A model generated the notes under the pieces. That model was not told the origin of the DNA. It saw nothing but the letters and a program-made list of their open reading frames with translations, and made no database searches. The position numbers were made by a program, and so were the translations under genes. Positions 36,391 through 48,608 of a stretch of 64,000 nt of DNA are shown piece by piece. Source of the stretch: Laburnicola sp. R22_1 (Eukaryota > Ascomycota > Dothideomycetes > Pleosporales > Didymosphaeriaceae); the NCBI GenBank assembly GCA_014281115.1, contig JACONQ010000016.1:1798001-1862000 (forward strand), given 5' to 3'. Numbering within the stretch: the stretch's first letter is position 1; the number at the start of each line of letters is the position of its first letter.

Positions 36391-38480
36391 TAAAGAGAAA
36401 TATGGAATTTACTACTCCTAAGACCTAGAATAATTATAGTAACAATATTACTTATCTAGCTATCTACACAGTTATCTATAACCTTCTAGGCCCCTTGCCA
36501 TTCTATGTCTCTAAGCTATACTCGGTTAACTACGTGGATGGCTTATTTGTATAGGTGGTTAATATCTATAATAATGGCTAATTAAAAAAGCGTTACATTC
36601 TTATTAGGCTAGATAGTAAACTTAAGCACACTTGGCATTTCCAGATCTTAGAGTTTAGGTATAAGCTTTAGCCATACTTACGCAACCTTTTTTATTATAC
36701 TAACTATAAAGAGGGGGTACTATATATAATAACCATAAGCGTTAGTATATATCTTTTAAGTATCCTGGTTAGATATTTGCTAATATTATTAAAGAATATA
36801 TAAAAAAGGAGATACTTCTATTTAAGCAAGCGTTATTATTAGTAGAGACAAATATACTAGAGGGTTAGCCATCTAATATAAATAAGCTATAGGCCTAGAT
36901 ATAGACCTAGCAAATGCTTTTACTATCCTATATATATACGCGGATGTTTAGTTTTTACTATAAATTATACTAACTTACTATGTACACTATAATAGTAGTC
37001 TGGATAAGGTAAAGATAAATCTGTCTTTTGCGCAATATCTATATGTGGCGCAGACGCGCCTATTTATGCTGCGTATAGTTGTTAAGTAATAGTAAGTTGC
37101 CTATAAGCGCTTTTAATACTAATGACTATTTGTAAACCCTCTTACACTTACTATTTTTAAGTAGTGCTACTACCTTCTATTCTCTATATACAACTGCCCG
37201 CAACGCCTCGCACTACTTATAATAAATAGCCTAATAGATACTCTATAGGACTACCTATTTGTTGCCTACGCGCCAGACGCGCAGCGCGTTGCCGCTTTCT
37301 AAAAGATATAAGACTCTAATACTGGCAGCGTAATAGTATAGAACCTAGCTAGACTATTTAACTATAACGTAACTATATTCTACAATATAAGAAACATTAT
37401 TATATAAGATATAATGGATAATAACTAGGTGGATTTTAATTACTTATAGCTAGACAAACTGCCTAATATTATAAGTGTTAAGTAAATAATATTTAAGTAT
37501 GTCTAAGATCTCCCAGAGTGCAAAGTTGTTACCAACGCAGGTTTTATAGATACGTTTTTTAACATCCTATAAAACGCGGCCTTAGATAAATATTAGTTTT
37601 GCTTTAGATTTAAGGTAGGATACAATGTAGGCAGTAGACAAAAATCACAGACATTAAAGAAATAGACTATAACTAGTAGTGGGCAGGACATATATATATC
37701 TATTCTAAAGTGCTAGCGCTATATTTAAGACGTACCTATGCTAATTAGGAAAGAGTCTTCTATTTATTTTAATAATATTCTAGTTATTGTCTTTAATAGT
37801 TGTGATAAATAACTCTCCGACCTAGTAGTATATATATACTCAAAGTGCCTTATCTAAGAACTAGAAAATATTAAACTAATATTACATAAAATAAATAGTA
37901 TAGATAAGCTTACCTATAAGAGTATTATGTACCTAAAATTAAGAGATAAGATAAGGGAAGTAGCTATGACCTATAGCCACAAACCTTTTAATAAAGCTAC
38001 ATATTAGAAGTGGTGCTTTTGAAGTATTATTAAGGATATACCTATCCTACTTAAGTCGTAGAGTCTTGTTTCTAACTAAGCCTATACACTAAAAGAGCGC
38101 GGTATAAATATATGGCTAGTAGTTTTAGTTAATAAGGATAATAATATAAAAGGTATGCTTACTATGCTTGCCTATACTATAATATACTAACAACTATCTT
38201 AGAAAAGAAAATTATGCGATACGTAGAGAGGGTTAGATAAGCCACACTATAAGGTGGCTTTAGAGATATTGCAATATTAAGATAGGGTTAGCAATAAAGA
38301 TTTCGCGTATAATAAGAATGCAAAATTCTACTTATTACTAAGAATTATAATGTAAATTAGAAATATATATATATTAGCACGGCATAAACATATTAATACT
38401 ACTTGCCTAGTACTTACTAATAGTTAAGAGTCTATAATAAATTAGTTAGGATTGTGTTTATAAATATGTCTAACGTCTAA
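36391..38480 (+). pseudogene. Mosaic unknown gene family, copy A
   Basis: A plus-strand reading from an ATG near 36,401 (as-read MEFTTPKT, YLAIYTVIYNLLGPLPFYVS, HTWHFQILEFRYKL). It continues with frame changes through CKVVTNAGFIDTFFNILQNA (about 37,520) and LSDLVVYIYSKCLI. The last about 580 bp (37,900-38,480; SIIKDIPILLKS, LKERGINIWLVVLVNK, FYLLLRII) match copy B at 42,730-43,310, while the upstream part does not. No family recognised. Stops are of RIP type. It is followed within 30 bp by a palindromic repeat array, as are copies B and C. Confidence 0.5.
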
Positions 38481-38504
38481 ATACTACACGCTAAAGGGAA
38501 ATAA

Positions 38505-39016
38505 TATAAGTTATAGTAACTTACTATGCTATTTATAACTAGACTTCTATGTATAACTAGTATAGTCTTATAGTGTAGATATACACTAGTTATTTATTAG
38601 GTTATAGTAACTAACTATACTATTTAATAATAGAATCTTGTGGGCGTAATATAGTCTAGTAGTAGAAAAATAATTGCAAAATTAGATTTAGTTACTATAG
38701 GTTATAGTAATTTATTATGCCGTAAAAGTGTTAAATTCTTTAGGCGCGATATAGTTTAATAGTACAATATAGCTGCAAAGCAAATTAAGAGAAGGGTAGG
38801 TTATGGTAATTTATTATACTGTCTAAGAGTAGCGCACCTAAAGCGCGATCTAAATTTATAGTCTAAGGTAGCTGCAAAGCAAGTTAATAGAAGAGTAGGT
38901 TATAGTAATTTATTATGCTATCTAAGAGTGAGGCATCTAAAGCGTAATATAGGTTAGTAGTCTAAGGTAACTATAAAGAAAGCTAAGAAAAGAGTATATT
39001 ATAGTAATTTACTATA
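38505..39016. repeat. Array of about 100-bp repeats with TATAGTAA palindrome, array 1
   Basis: Palindromic cores of the type TATAGTAAYTTACTATA recur near 38,508, 38,600, 38,699, 38,799, 38,898 and 38,998. The spacer units share TCTAAAGCG, GGTTAGTAGTCTAAGGTA and GCAAAGCAARTTAA. Five units plus a partial one. Outer units are more diverged than inner ones. Confidence 0.85.
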
Positions 39017-42000
39017 GTAATGTATAATGGCTGTAGAACAAAGTAGCCTATAATAAAGGCAGATAGTCGACTGCGCTAGTCTAATCGCGCTAGTCTAATT
39101 GCCGCCAAGCCAAAGTCGCGCAACAACTAATAGCTATGAATAATAATAACCTAGAACCAATCCCTCCACACTATGCAATTATACGTATACGCCATTTTTT
39201 ATATTTGCACTACATATGCCATTTGAATTATGGCTGCAGCCATAGCAAACAACCCGCCCAATTTAAAATAGTATAAGGAGACTGCGTTAAAATACCTGCA
39301 ACAAATGCCAAAGAACGTCGTAATGAGAGGTCTCTAGCTTATTAGGCAAAAGTCGGGCGTTTGGCAAGAGATAGTAAACTACGCATTAAAAGAAATAGAC
39401 TATAACCTAGTCTTATTTAATTTCGCATTATAAACAGATGACTATAAAGTCGTATACAACAAAGTTATAAGGGATATATAGACAGATAACTGCTTTAAGA
39501 CATTTTAGAAACTCCTAAACTCTATACTAAAAGATAAGACAAAAGCTAAGGAGTAGTGCAAAGCGGCAAGGCTTAGTCTCTGGACAGTAGTGTAGCAGAT
39601 AAAGAAGGCCCCTGCGGGTGCCGCGGTTAAGTCAGCATTTAGGGCAAGAATAAGGAGCTAAAGCATAGAGTTATCGCAACTTAACACGTCTTAAAGAGGC
39701 TCTGCTATCTTAGTAGTAAGCACTAACATAGCTGGCGCAACTAAGATGCAAAGACTTTATATTAATAATACTCTGGCTACTAGTATATAAAGTATAAACC
39801 GCGCGTTTAGGGAGAATAGAATTAATATTTAGGTTACTACCTTAAAGAAAAAAATATTTTTAATCCGCCTCTCGTTAATTATTCAATGTAAGCACGTGCC
39901 AATAATGACTAGTTGCGAAGACAGAGAGGTGGGCCTAATATTAGTTATACTTAACACGCTTAAGAATATTATATAAGAGAACCTCCTAGTGTTTTAGACA
40001 AAATTAGATACATTTAACCTATAGGCACCTAAAACCTAGCAACTAATAAAGATTAGAATAACTAGCGTCCTTTAGACAGAGATATAATTATTAGTAGTAG
40101 CCATAGTAACAGAGTAGAATGTTGTAGCGGCGCACCCTCACGTTATAATAAAGGATACATAGACTTCTAATATGCTTACCCTATACTATAGCGCTAATAG
40201 ATATACTAGATAAATAACTACTAGTACTATACGCATCTCTCTATAAATAATATAGCGTAGCCAATATAAACTCTAACCCTAGTATATTGCAAACGTAGAG
40301 AGGTAAGAACTAAAAGTCTCTAAACTAAACTTAGTATAAATTATGCTAAACTAATAGATAATAGATCCTACACCCATATTATACACTAGTAATAACAGCT
40401 TAGACAGCAAATTAGACAACTAAAAGAGAACACTACTATTGCAATAGTTTAATAAGAATATTTCCCCACATAGTAGTGGTCTAGATAACACCCCACTAGA
40501 AACAACTAGAGAAAGGCAGCAACAGCAGCATAAAGAGAAGAGCGTCTCCCTAGACAATAACAGCTTAGACAGCCCTCTACTAGCCAAAGGAAGGCGGCGA
40601 CAGCAGTATAAAGAGAAGAGCAGCCCCTAGCAAAGTTGTAATTTAGATAGCGACCTATCTTAGAGCAATCACGCTTTGTCACAATCTAACAGCACAAAGA
40701 GAACTCGCTTATTATTACTACACAATTTGCCTATAACCCTATTACCTTATTATAGCACAATACCTATTAATAAGAACAAAGTACAAACGATTATTAAAGC
40801 CAATAGAATTAATATATTTAGAGAAGGGGGACTTTAAGATACTTAATACGGCGAGTAGTCGCTATAATAACAGCTTGTTAAGATTAAGCGTATGCTATAG
40901 TAAGTTACTATAACTCTACATAATACTAGAATCTCGCTAACAATTATCTACAGAGTAAATGTAGCTATTAACACTAAACTTAGCCAGGCACGCGCTCGCA
41001 TAATAGAACAGTTATACGGCATAACAGCATAGATATTTATACTTAACCAGATCACGCTTATAATATTATACAACATAATTCTATTCCCCGCAATATGGGC
41101 CCTTACTTTAGGCTCTAGAATACTTTCCTACTAGTGGATAGTATTAGCTAAGATAGTCGTGTAGAGCGAGCGATACAGCAGTAGTGGTAACAGGTCTGGT
41201 TCTAGCGTTGGGAAGTCCCACCCTTGTCTAGCGAGGTCGATTGTGAGATACTAGATTATAAGACAGAGAAAGATTATTAACCTCGCGCGAGAATAAGAAA
41301 TAGAGGAGCCCCACCTATCTAAAGAAATGGCAGGTCCATGCCCAAGCTAGGTCCAATACCCACTACCGTGTCCTTGCTTAATTAATTCTTAGACACACAA
41401 CTACTAGATACTATCTAGATATAACTAGATTATAATAGTTATAAATACTAGTAGTAACTAGGTAAACGTTATATTAAGCATACTATACTAAGCGCTAATA
41501 ATAATATTCTCTAAACTACTATTTAGACTTACTATTAAACACAAACTAACAAGGCGCGTGATAAAAAACAAGCTCTAAGAGCGATATTTATAAGAGGTTA
41601 ACAAACATCATACACAGGCAGAGAAGAAATAGAAACAAGTCTATGGCACGCTTAATAGGTTCTAGCTACGTAAAATAGAGCCGCTAGTTAATCTAACACT
41701 CTTCTAGATGTTAACGAATAAAGAGCTTGCGAGTATTTACAGGACGCTGTGGTATAATAATATAGCCAATAGAGATAAAGATATTAATAAGCTATAGTGG
41801 GTATATAATATAGTCTTATACAAGAATAGGTTTGCATATAAATATATGGACCCAATTAAGAAAATATCTAGTCTAGACCTAGAAGCCATTTCTGCGAACG
41901 CAATATACTAGGCGGCAAGTCCTAAGGCCTAAAGAATATACATCTTACTTACGCCACATCTAATTAACTTATAAAGCAAAAAAACAATCCTAGTTATTAA

Positions 42001-43320
42001 GATAGGGAAGCTTAATATAGAAACGTCTAAGAAGCTTATAAATATGGACGATATATCCTAGAATAAGGGACACAATATATATTTAACCTAATTATAGATA
42101 TTTAGCGTACTTTACAAACGCTAAGCTACAAAGGCAAGACTAGATAATAGGCGTCTTAGTGTGTATTAGATTATGTCTAGGACGCTAAGAGAAAATAGGC
42201 CTTATATTATTGCAAACTACCTCTTTTACTTTCTGGCCTAGAAGTCTTAGAAACTACAACACTAGGGAGAGTTTTATAATCCCAAAAGCACGAATAAGCA
42301 TAAGTCTATACTCTAATATCTTATATTTAAGTATAGCCCAAAAGTAAAAGCTTTATTAAAATTCCTTAAGAAAGGGGCGAAACCTTCTTTACAGCCATAT
42401 AAAGAGATTGTGTTAATATTTAACATAATCTAGAAAGACACTACACAGACTTTCTGCGAAGCGAAAAAGGCTAGAAATAAGTATATTATACTTAAAGACC
42501 CTAAGTTCCTTAGCTATAGCAAGATTATGGCAAACATTGTACAGACGCTATTAATTAAACGAGATAAGTATATATTAAGACTAGACAAAAAGCCTCTGCT
42601 AAAGACAGTAGACATAAAACTTATGCAGAATAATATCCTAATTAAGTACAGCCAGACTACATATATACTTAAAGTGTCTAATTTAATAACTAAAATATAA
42701 TAAGCTAATATTGCGAAAAATAGACTACACTAGTAAGCTTACCTATAAAAGTATTATGTACACTAAAATAAAATAAAAAGAAGAAGGAAAGCAGCTACGG
42801 CCTCTAGTTACAAACTATTTAATAGGGCTAGATAGTAAAAGTGGCGCTTATGGTGCAGTATTAAGGATATACCCATCCTATTTAAGTTGCAGAGCCTTAT
42901 TTCTAACTAGGCCTATATGCTAAAAGAGCGCGGCATAAGGGTATGGCTAGTAATTTTAGTTAACAAGCGTGAGGACCTAGAAGGTATACTTACCACGCCC
43001 ACTTATACTATAATATACTACTAAGTATCCTAGAATAAAAACTTACGTGGTATATAAAACTTATTAGATAAACCGCGCTATAAGGTGTCTTTAAACACAT
43101 TTTAATATTAGGATAGGGTTAGTAACAAAAATCTCGCGTAAGATAAGAATATAAGATTCTATTTATTACTAAGAATTATACTATAAACTAGAAACCTATA
43201 CACACCTATATAGCGTAAACATATTAACGCTACTTGGCTAATACTTACTAATAGTTAAGAGTCTATAATAAATTAGTTAGGTTCGTGTTTGTAAATATGT
43301 CTAACGTTAGAATACTATAC
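39017..43320 (+). pseudogene. Mosaic unknown gene family, copy B
   Basis: The fullest copy. An ATG at 39,230 opens a long plus-strand reading (as-read MAAAIANNPPNLK, LKYLQQMPKNVVMRGL, VWQEIVNYALKEIDYNLVLF). It continues through a Gln/Ser-rich middle (about 40,400-40,720, LDNNSLDSPLLAKGRRRQQ). A basic C-terminal half follows at about 41,700-42,700 (LTNKELASIYRTLWYNNIAN, IKKISSLDLEAISANAIY, IVLIFNIIQ, MANIVQTLLIKRDKYI), then the tail shared with copy A. Stops are mainly TAG/TAA at sites fitting Gln and Trp. I find no Walker motif, DDE triad or zinc finger. About 4.1 kb of coding length would give a protein above 1,300 residues. Identity unknown. Confidence 0.5.
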
Positions 43321-43329
43321 ACTAAAGAG

Positions 43330-43946
43330 AAATAACACTAGTTATAGTAACTTACTATACTATTTATAACTAGACTTTTATATTTAGCTAGCATAGTCGT
43401 ATAGTATAGATATCTACTACTTATCTATTAAGTTATAGTAATCCACTATACTATTTAATAGTAGAATCTTATAGGCGCGACACAATCTAGAAGTATAAAG
43501 ATAACTATAAAGCAAGCTAAAAAAAGGATATATTATAGTAATTTACTATACCGTTTAAATGCGAAGCTTCTAAAGCGTAATATAGAGTTGTAGTCTAAAG
43601 TAGCTGCAAAGTAAGCTAAGGGAAGGACATATTATAGTAATTTACTATGCCGTTTAAATATAAAGCTTCTAAAGCGTAATATAGGTTAGTAGTCTAAGGT
43701 AACTTTAAAGTAAATTAAGAGAAGAGTAGGTTACAGTGATTTATTATACTATCTAAGAGTAGGGCATCTAAAGCGCGACCTAGGTTAGTAGTCTAAGGTA
43801 ACCGCAAAGCAAATTAAGAGAAGGGCAGGTTATAGTAATTTATTATACTATCTAAGAGTAAAGCATCTAAAGCGTAATATAGGTTAGTAGTCTAAGGTAA
43901 CTGTGAAGAAAGCTAAGAGAAGGGCATATTATAGTAATTTACTATA
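43330..43946. repeat. Array of about 100-bp repeats with TATAGTAA palindrome, array 2
   Basis: Same unit as array 1; palindromic cores near 43,331, 43,434, 43,530, 43,630, 43,730, 43,829 and 43,928. One unit more than array 1, which accounts for the larger offset between copies downstream of the arrays (about 4,940 against 4,825 bp). Confidence 0.85.
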
Positions 43947-46900
43947 GTAATATGCGATGGCTACAGAACAAAGTAACCTATAGTAAAGGCGGATAGTTAA
44001 CTGCGCTAGTCTAATTGCGCTAGTCTTAGGTGAGTCATATAGCCAAGGCACTAGTAGAGTTAAGTAACTACTAATAGCTACTAGTAATAGCAACCTAGGA
44101 CTAATTTCTCTACGCTATATAATTATACGTATATAACTTTATCTATATCTATACTACGCGTGCAAATACAACTATAATAGGGGCGGCCAAGAATTAGCTA
44201 GATATAAAATAGTGTAAGAAGACTACTATAAAGCATTTATAATAGACGCTAAAGAATATAATTATAAAAGGTTTCTAGCTTATTAAATAGAAGATAGAAG
44301 TATAATATAATATAATAAAATGTGCAACTAATAAAATTAATAGGTACCTACCGTTATTTAATCTAGTATTACAAATAGAAGTATATAAGACCGCGCGCGA
44401 TAATATAATAGTAGAACTATAGGCTAATAAATACTTTAAGACAGTCTATAAACTCCTAAACTCTATACTAAAGAACAAGTAGAAAGCTGGGAAGTAGCGC
44501 AAACGGGCTGGGCTCTATTTCTAGATAATGGTTCTGTGGAGACGAAACAAAAACACAAAGATATCTAAGGCTAAGGCGGATATAATAGACTAAACGCGAG
44601 TTTATTATAGGGCGACATTATAATAACTTATAAGTCAGATGGCTTTAGTCACTTTATAATAAAATATAGGCATAGCTAATATAACTACGCTGCGAGCACT
44701 TCGTATTAACAATACTCTATATACTAATACGCAGACTACGAACTACTTATTTGGAAAAAATAAGATAAATATTCGGGTTACTAATATAAAGAGGGAAGGT
44801 TTTTTTAATCCACTTATTATTAAGTATCTAATATAATTACGTACTAATAATGAGTAGACGCAATAGTAGGGAGAAGGCCCCAACTCTAGTTATACTTAAC
44901 GCTCTTTAAGATATTATATAAAAGACCCTAAAACTAATATAAAAGCCACTGGATATATTTTATATATGGGCACCTAGAGTCGTGCGACTAATAAAGATTA
45001 AGATAACTAGCGTTCTTTAGACAGAGGTACAACTACTAGTAGTAACTATAGTAATAGAATAGAATATTATAATGGCGCAACTACTGATTATAATAAAAAT
45101 CTTCTAATATACTTACTCTATATCATAGCACTAATAGATATACTAGATAAATAACTCCTAGCACTTTATATATCCCTTTATAAATAATATAGCGTAGTTA
45201 ATATCGATCTTAACTCTAACTTATTATAAATATGAAAAGGTAAGAATTAAAAGTTACTAGATAGAAATTAGTATGAATTATAGTAAATTAACGAATGATA
45301 GATCCTACCTCTATATTCTACACTAGCGACAATAGCTTGGACGGCAAATTAGACAACTAAAGGAAGACATAATAACAACAGAAAAATAAGAAAAGCAATT
45401 CCCTAAGCGGCAGCGAGTTAGACAAGTACACAATAATTAGAGGAAGGTAATAATAGTAGGATAAAAAGAAGAGCAGCTTTCGCCAAAGCTATAATTTAAA
45501 TAGCGACCTATTTTAGCCTAGTTACACTTTGTCGTAAACTAACAGCACAAAGAGAATCTGCACACCATTGCTATATATTTTACTAATACCCTTATTACTC
45601 TAATATAGTATAATAGCTGTTAATAAAAATAAAGTATAGAGGACTATTAACGTAGATAGTGCTAATCTATCTAGCAGAGGCGAATTTTAAGATACTAAGT
45701 ACAGACAGTAATTATTATAATAACAGCTGGCTAAGACGTAGTGTATACTATAGTAAGTTACTATAACTCTACATAATACTAAAATCTCGCTAACAATTGT
45801 CTATAGAGTAAATGCGGCCATTAACGCCAATCTTAGCCAGGCACGCGCTTATATAACAGAACAGTCATACGCTATAATAGCGCAGATAGTTATGCTTAAC
45901 TAGGCCACGCTTATAATATTATACAATATAATTACATTTCTTACAACATAGGCCCTTACTCTAGGTTCTATAATACTTCCCTACTAGTAAATAGTATTAG
46001 CTAAAATAGTCGTGTAGAGTAAGCGATACAGCAGCAATGGCAATAGGTCTAGTTCTAGCGTTAGAAAGTCTCACCCCTATCTAGTAAGGTTAATTATAGG
46101 GTCCTGGATTATAAGATAGAGAATAATTATTAACCTCGCGCAAAAATACAAAATAGACGAGTTATCTACCTAAAGGAGCAGTAGGTCTATGCCTAAGACA
46201 GAACTAATACCCACTACTACGTCCTTGCTTAGCTAATTTATAGACATATAACTACTAAATACTAATAAAATATGGCTAAACTATAATAGTCGCGAATACT
46301 AGCGGTAACTAGAAGAATATTATCTTAAGCCTACTATACTAAGCGCAGATAGCAAAATTTCCTAAACTACTATTTAGGCTTACTATTAAACACAAACTAA
46401 TAAGACGTGTTATAAAGAACTAGCTTAAAGAGCAATATATATAAAAGCTTAATAATCATTATATATATATAGAAAGGAAGTAGTAATAAACCCACAGCAC
46501 ACTTAATAACTTTTAGCCACTATTACAAATATAGCCAGTTAATCTAACGCTATTCTAGGCGTTAATAGACAAAGAGTTAGCTAGTATTTGCAGAACCTTA
46601 TAGCATAATAATATAGTTAAAGAAGATAAAGACTATTATAAACTGCGGTGGGTACGTAATATAGCGTGTTGTACACTGTAAGATTTGCAATAACTTGCAA
46701 TAATAATAGTACTAAAATGTCTAGCATAGACACTAGAGCTATTCTAAGTAACGTAATAAAGTAGGCGGTAAGTCTAGAGACTTATTATAAACCACTTCTT
46801 ACACTATATTACCTAAATATCTTAGCAACTAAGATACATAGAAAAATCTTATAATTCTAAAAGCGCAAGAATATATAAGTCTATACTCTAATACCTTGCC

Positions 46901-47240
46901 TTTAAGTATAGCCTATAAATAGCAACTGTAGTAAATACTAGTATAAGAGGGGTAAAACCTTCCATACAGCCATACTAAAAAATACTATCTACCCTTAATA
47001 TAATCTAAGAAGGTGGCACGTAGGCTTCTCGCAAAGTAAGAAAGATAGAAAAGAAGTATGCTATACTTAAAGACTGTAAGTTTCTTAAATACAGCAAGGT
47101 TATAGCAAATATTATATAGATAATATTAATTAAACGCGACAAACATACATAAAGGCTAGATAGAAAGCCTCTACTAAAAATAGCGGATAGTAAACTTATC
47201 TAGAAGGACGTTATTATTAAATATAACCAGACAAGCAGAA
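43947..47240 (+). pseudogene. Mosaic unknown gene family, copy C (5' and middle part)
   Basis: Collinear with copy B from about 39,020 to 42,660. Shared landmarks include the CTATAGTAAGTTACTATA palindrome (40,897 and 45,750), GCTAACAATT, CGATACAGCAG and GAAAGCCTCTACTAAA. More decayed than copy B, with small deletions. Similarity to B ends at about 47,235, where copy C continues into a different C-terminus. Confidence 0.5.
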
Positions 47241-48270
47241 ATATAATACGAAACGTTGTTTAGTTAGTAAATAAAGAGAAAGAGCGTCTAGAGTACAAAT
47301 AAAGAGTAGAATAATTAATATTAGATATTAAAGTCTTACTATAACCTATATATTGCAGGCATAGCGCTATTACTTATTAAGTTCTATAATAAGTATAGTA
47401 TAGATACGCATTCTAACTAACTGCAAAGCATTTCTAGCAATCTTAAAGCGTTGCTCTTGTTTACTAATTTTGGCAAGGCTATTAAGGGCGATTTAAAGTA
47501 GGCATATATGCGACAGTATATTTAGAAGATTAAGGTATTAAGGAAGAGCACGCGTTTAGGGCTTCACTCTAATAGGAAGCTACGCTAAAATAAGATTATA
47601 ATTATGACAAAGATGCTAACAATTGTATTACTTAACGCTATTATACGTATATTATAAATTATAATAAGTTACTATACTAACAGCTATAGGGTGTGTAGAA
47701 GCTCCTTAAGAGTTAAGTAAACGTCACTAAGAAGTTTTACACTATTGTCTAGATTACCTAGAACAAGATGCATATTACACTTATCTATAGCGAGATAAGC
47801 TTCCCTAAGCAAAGAACAATTGTTAACGCATTTAACAGCGTTAATAGCTTATTAAGGATTATTATAATAACTGTGAACCTATATACTAAGGGTATTAACC
47901 TTGTAGATGCGAACTATATTATTATAGAATTGCCAGCTTGCAAAATTAAGAAGCTTAAATAGTTTATCTAATGGCTAGTCTGGCTAAAGCAGAAGAAGTT
48001 AGTCGTGAACGCACGCTTGCTCTATAATAAATATAGCTAGATTAATATAAGAAGGGTAATAGAGCGTAAGTAGTTATTATAGAAAGCAGATATAGTAATT
48101 ATAAAGAATATAATAGACATAGAGGGATGCAAACATTCTAATAAAAAAACTACTCTAGACTTAGAGTTAGCGTGCTATAAAGCATTGAGATTATATAAGA
48201 CTAGGGCGAAGACTAGTAGATACACCTTAAAATGCAAAAAATAGGAAGAATAGGTAACTAAAGAAACTTA
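47241..48270 (+). pseudogene. SNF2-helicase-like C-terminal domain, tail of copy C
   Basis: Continues the copy C frame. Up to 47,768 it reads NVTKKFYTIVQ and similar. The open stretch 47,768-47,962 reads SFPKQRTIVNAFNS, LLRIIIITVNLYTKGINLVD and ANYIIIELPA. Past a stop it reads FIQ, then LVWLKQKKLVVNARLLYN. FN...RILLxT, G-x-NL--ANxVI and Q-xxR-xR-GQKK-V are motifs IV-VI of the SNF2-type helicase C-lobe, which drives ATP-dependent DNA translocation. Arg-to-Trp changes in motif VI are as expected from RIP. I did not find the matching N-lobe (Walker A, DEAH) upstream, so it may be a fusion of a helicase tail to the unknown gene, or the N-lobe may be too decayed to see. Confidence 0.6.
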
Positions 48271-48310
48271 AACGCATGCTCAGTTAGAGTGAATTATAAC
48301 TATTGCTAGG

Positions 48311-48478
48311 ACGTAGTAAGTTATAGCAATTTAGAATTAATATAGGGCGTAGTAAAAGGAGTTACAACTAGTACTATAACGTAGTAAGTTATAGTAATTT
48401 AGAATTAAATGCATACGTATTTAAATAGAATTATAACTATTACTAGAACGCAGTAAGTTATAGTAATTTAGAGTTAAG
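48311..48478. repeat. Array of 3 x 68-69 bp with GTTATAGTAATTT core, array 3
   Basis: ACGTAGTAAGTTATAGYAAT recurs at 48,311, 48,379 and 48,448, each followed by TTAGARTTAA. The third gene copy thus also ends in an array built on a similar core, though of a different unit length. Confidence 0.8.
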
Positions 48479-48489
48479 TATTATACAAT

Positions 48490-48606
48490 CTAGATTTATA
48501 TATACTTTCTTATAATATTATATATTTATATACTTACTTAAGTATATTTATATATACTTATATATTTAGGCAGGTTTGCGCATGCCTACGCATATCTATA
48601 TATACT
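48490..48606. repeat. Minisatellite-like flank of Fot1-like element 1
   Basis: ATATTTAGGCAGGTTTGCGC-type units. The same sequence resumes at 50,464-50,570 on the other side of the element (TTTAGGCAGGTTTGTGTA, TTTAAGTAGGTTTACGTA), showing that the transposon split a pre-existing minisatellite. Confidence 0.65.
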
Positions 48607-48608
48607 TA

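Noticed and set aside
38505..43946. CRISPR-like periodic repeats
   Set aside because: Units are contiguous tandem repeats with diverged copies, with no unique spacers, in a eukaryotic genome.
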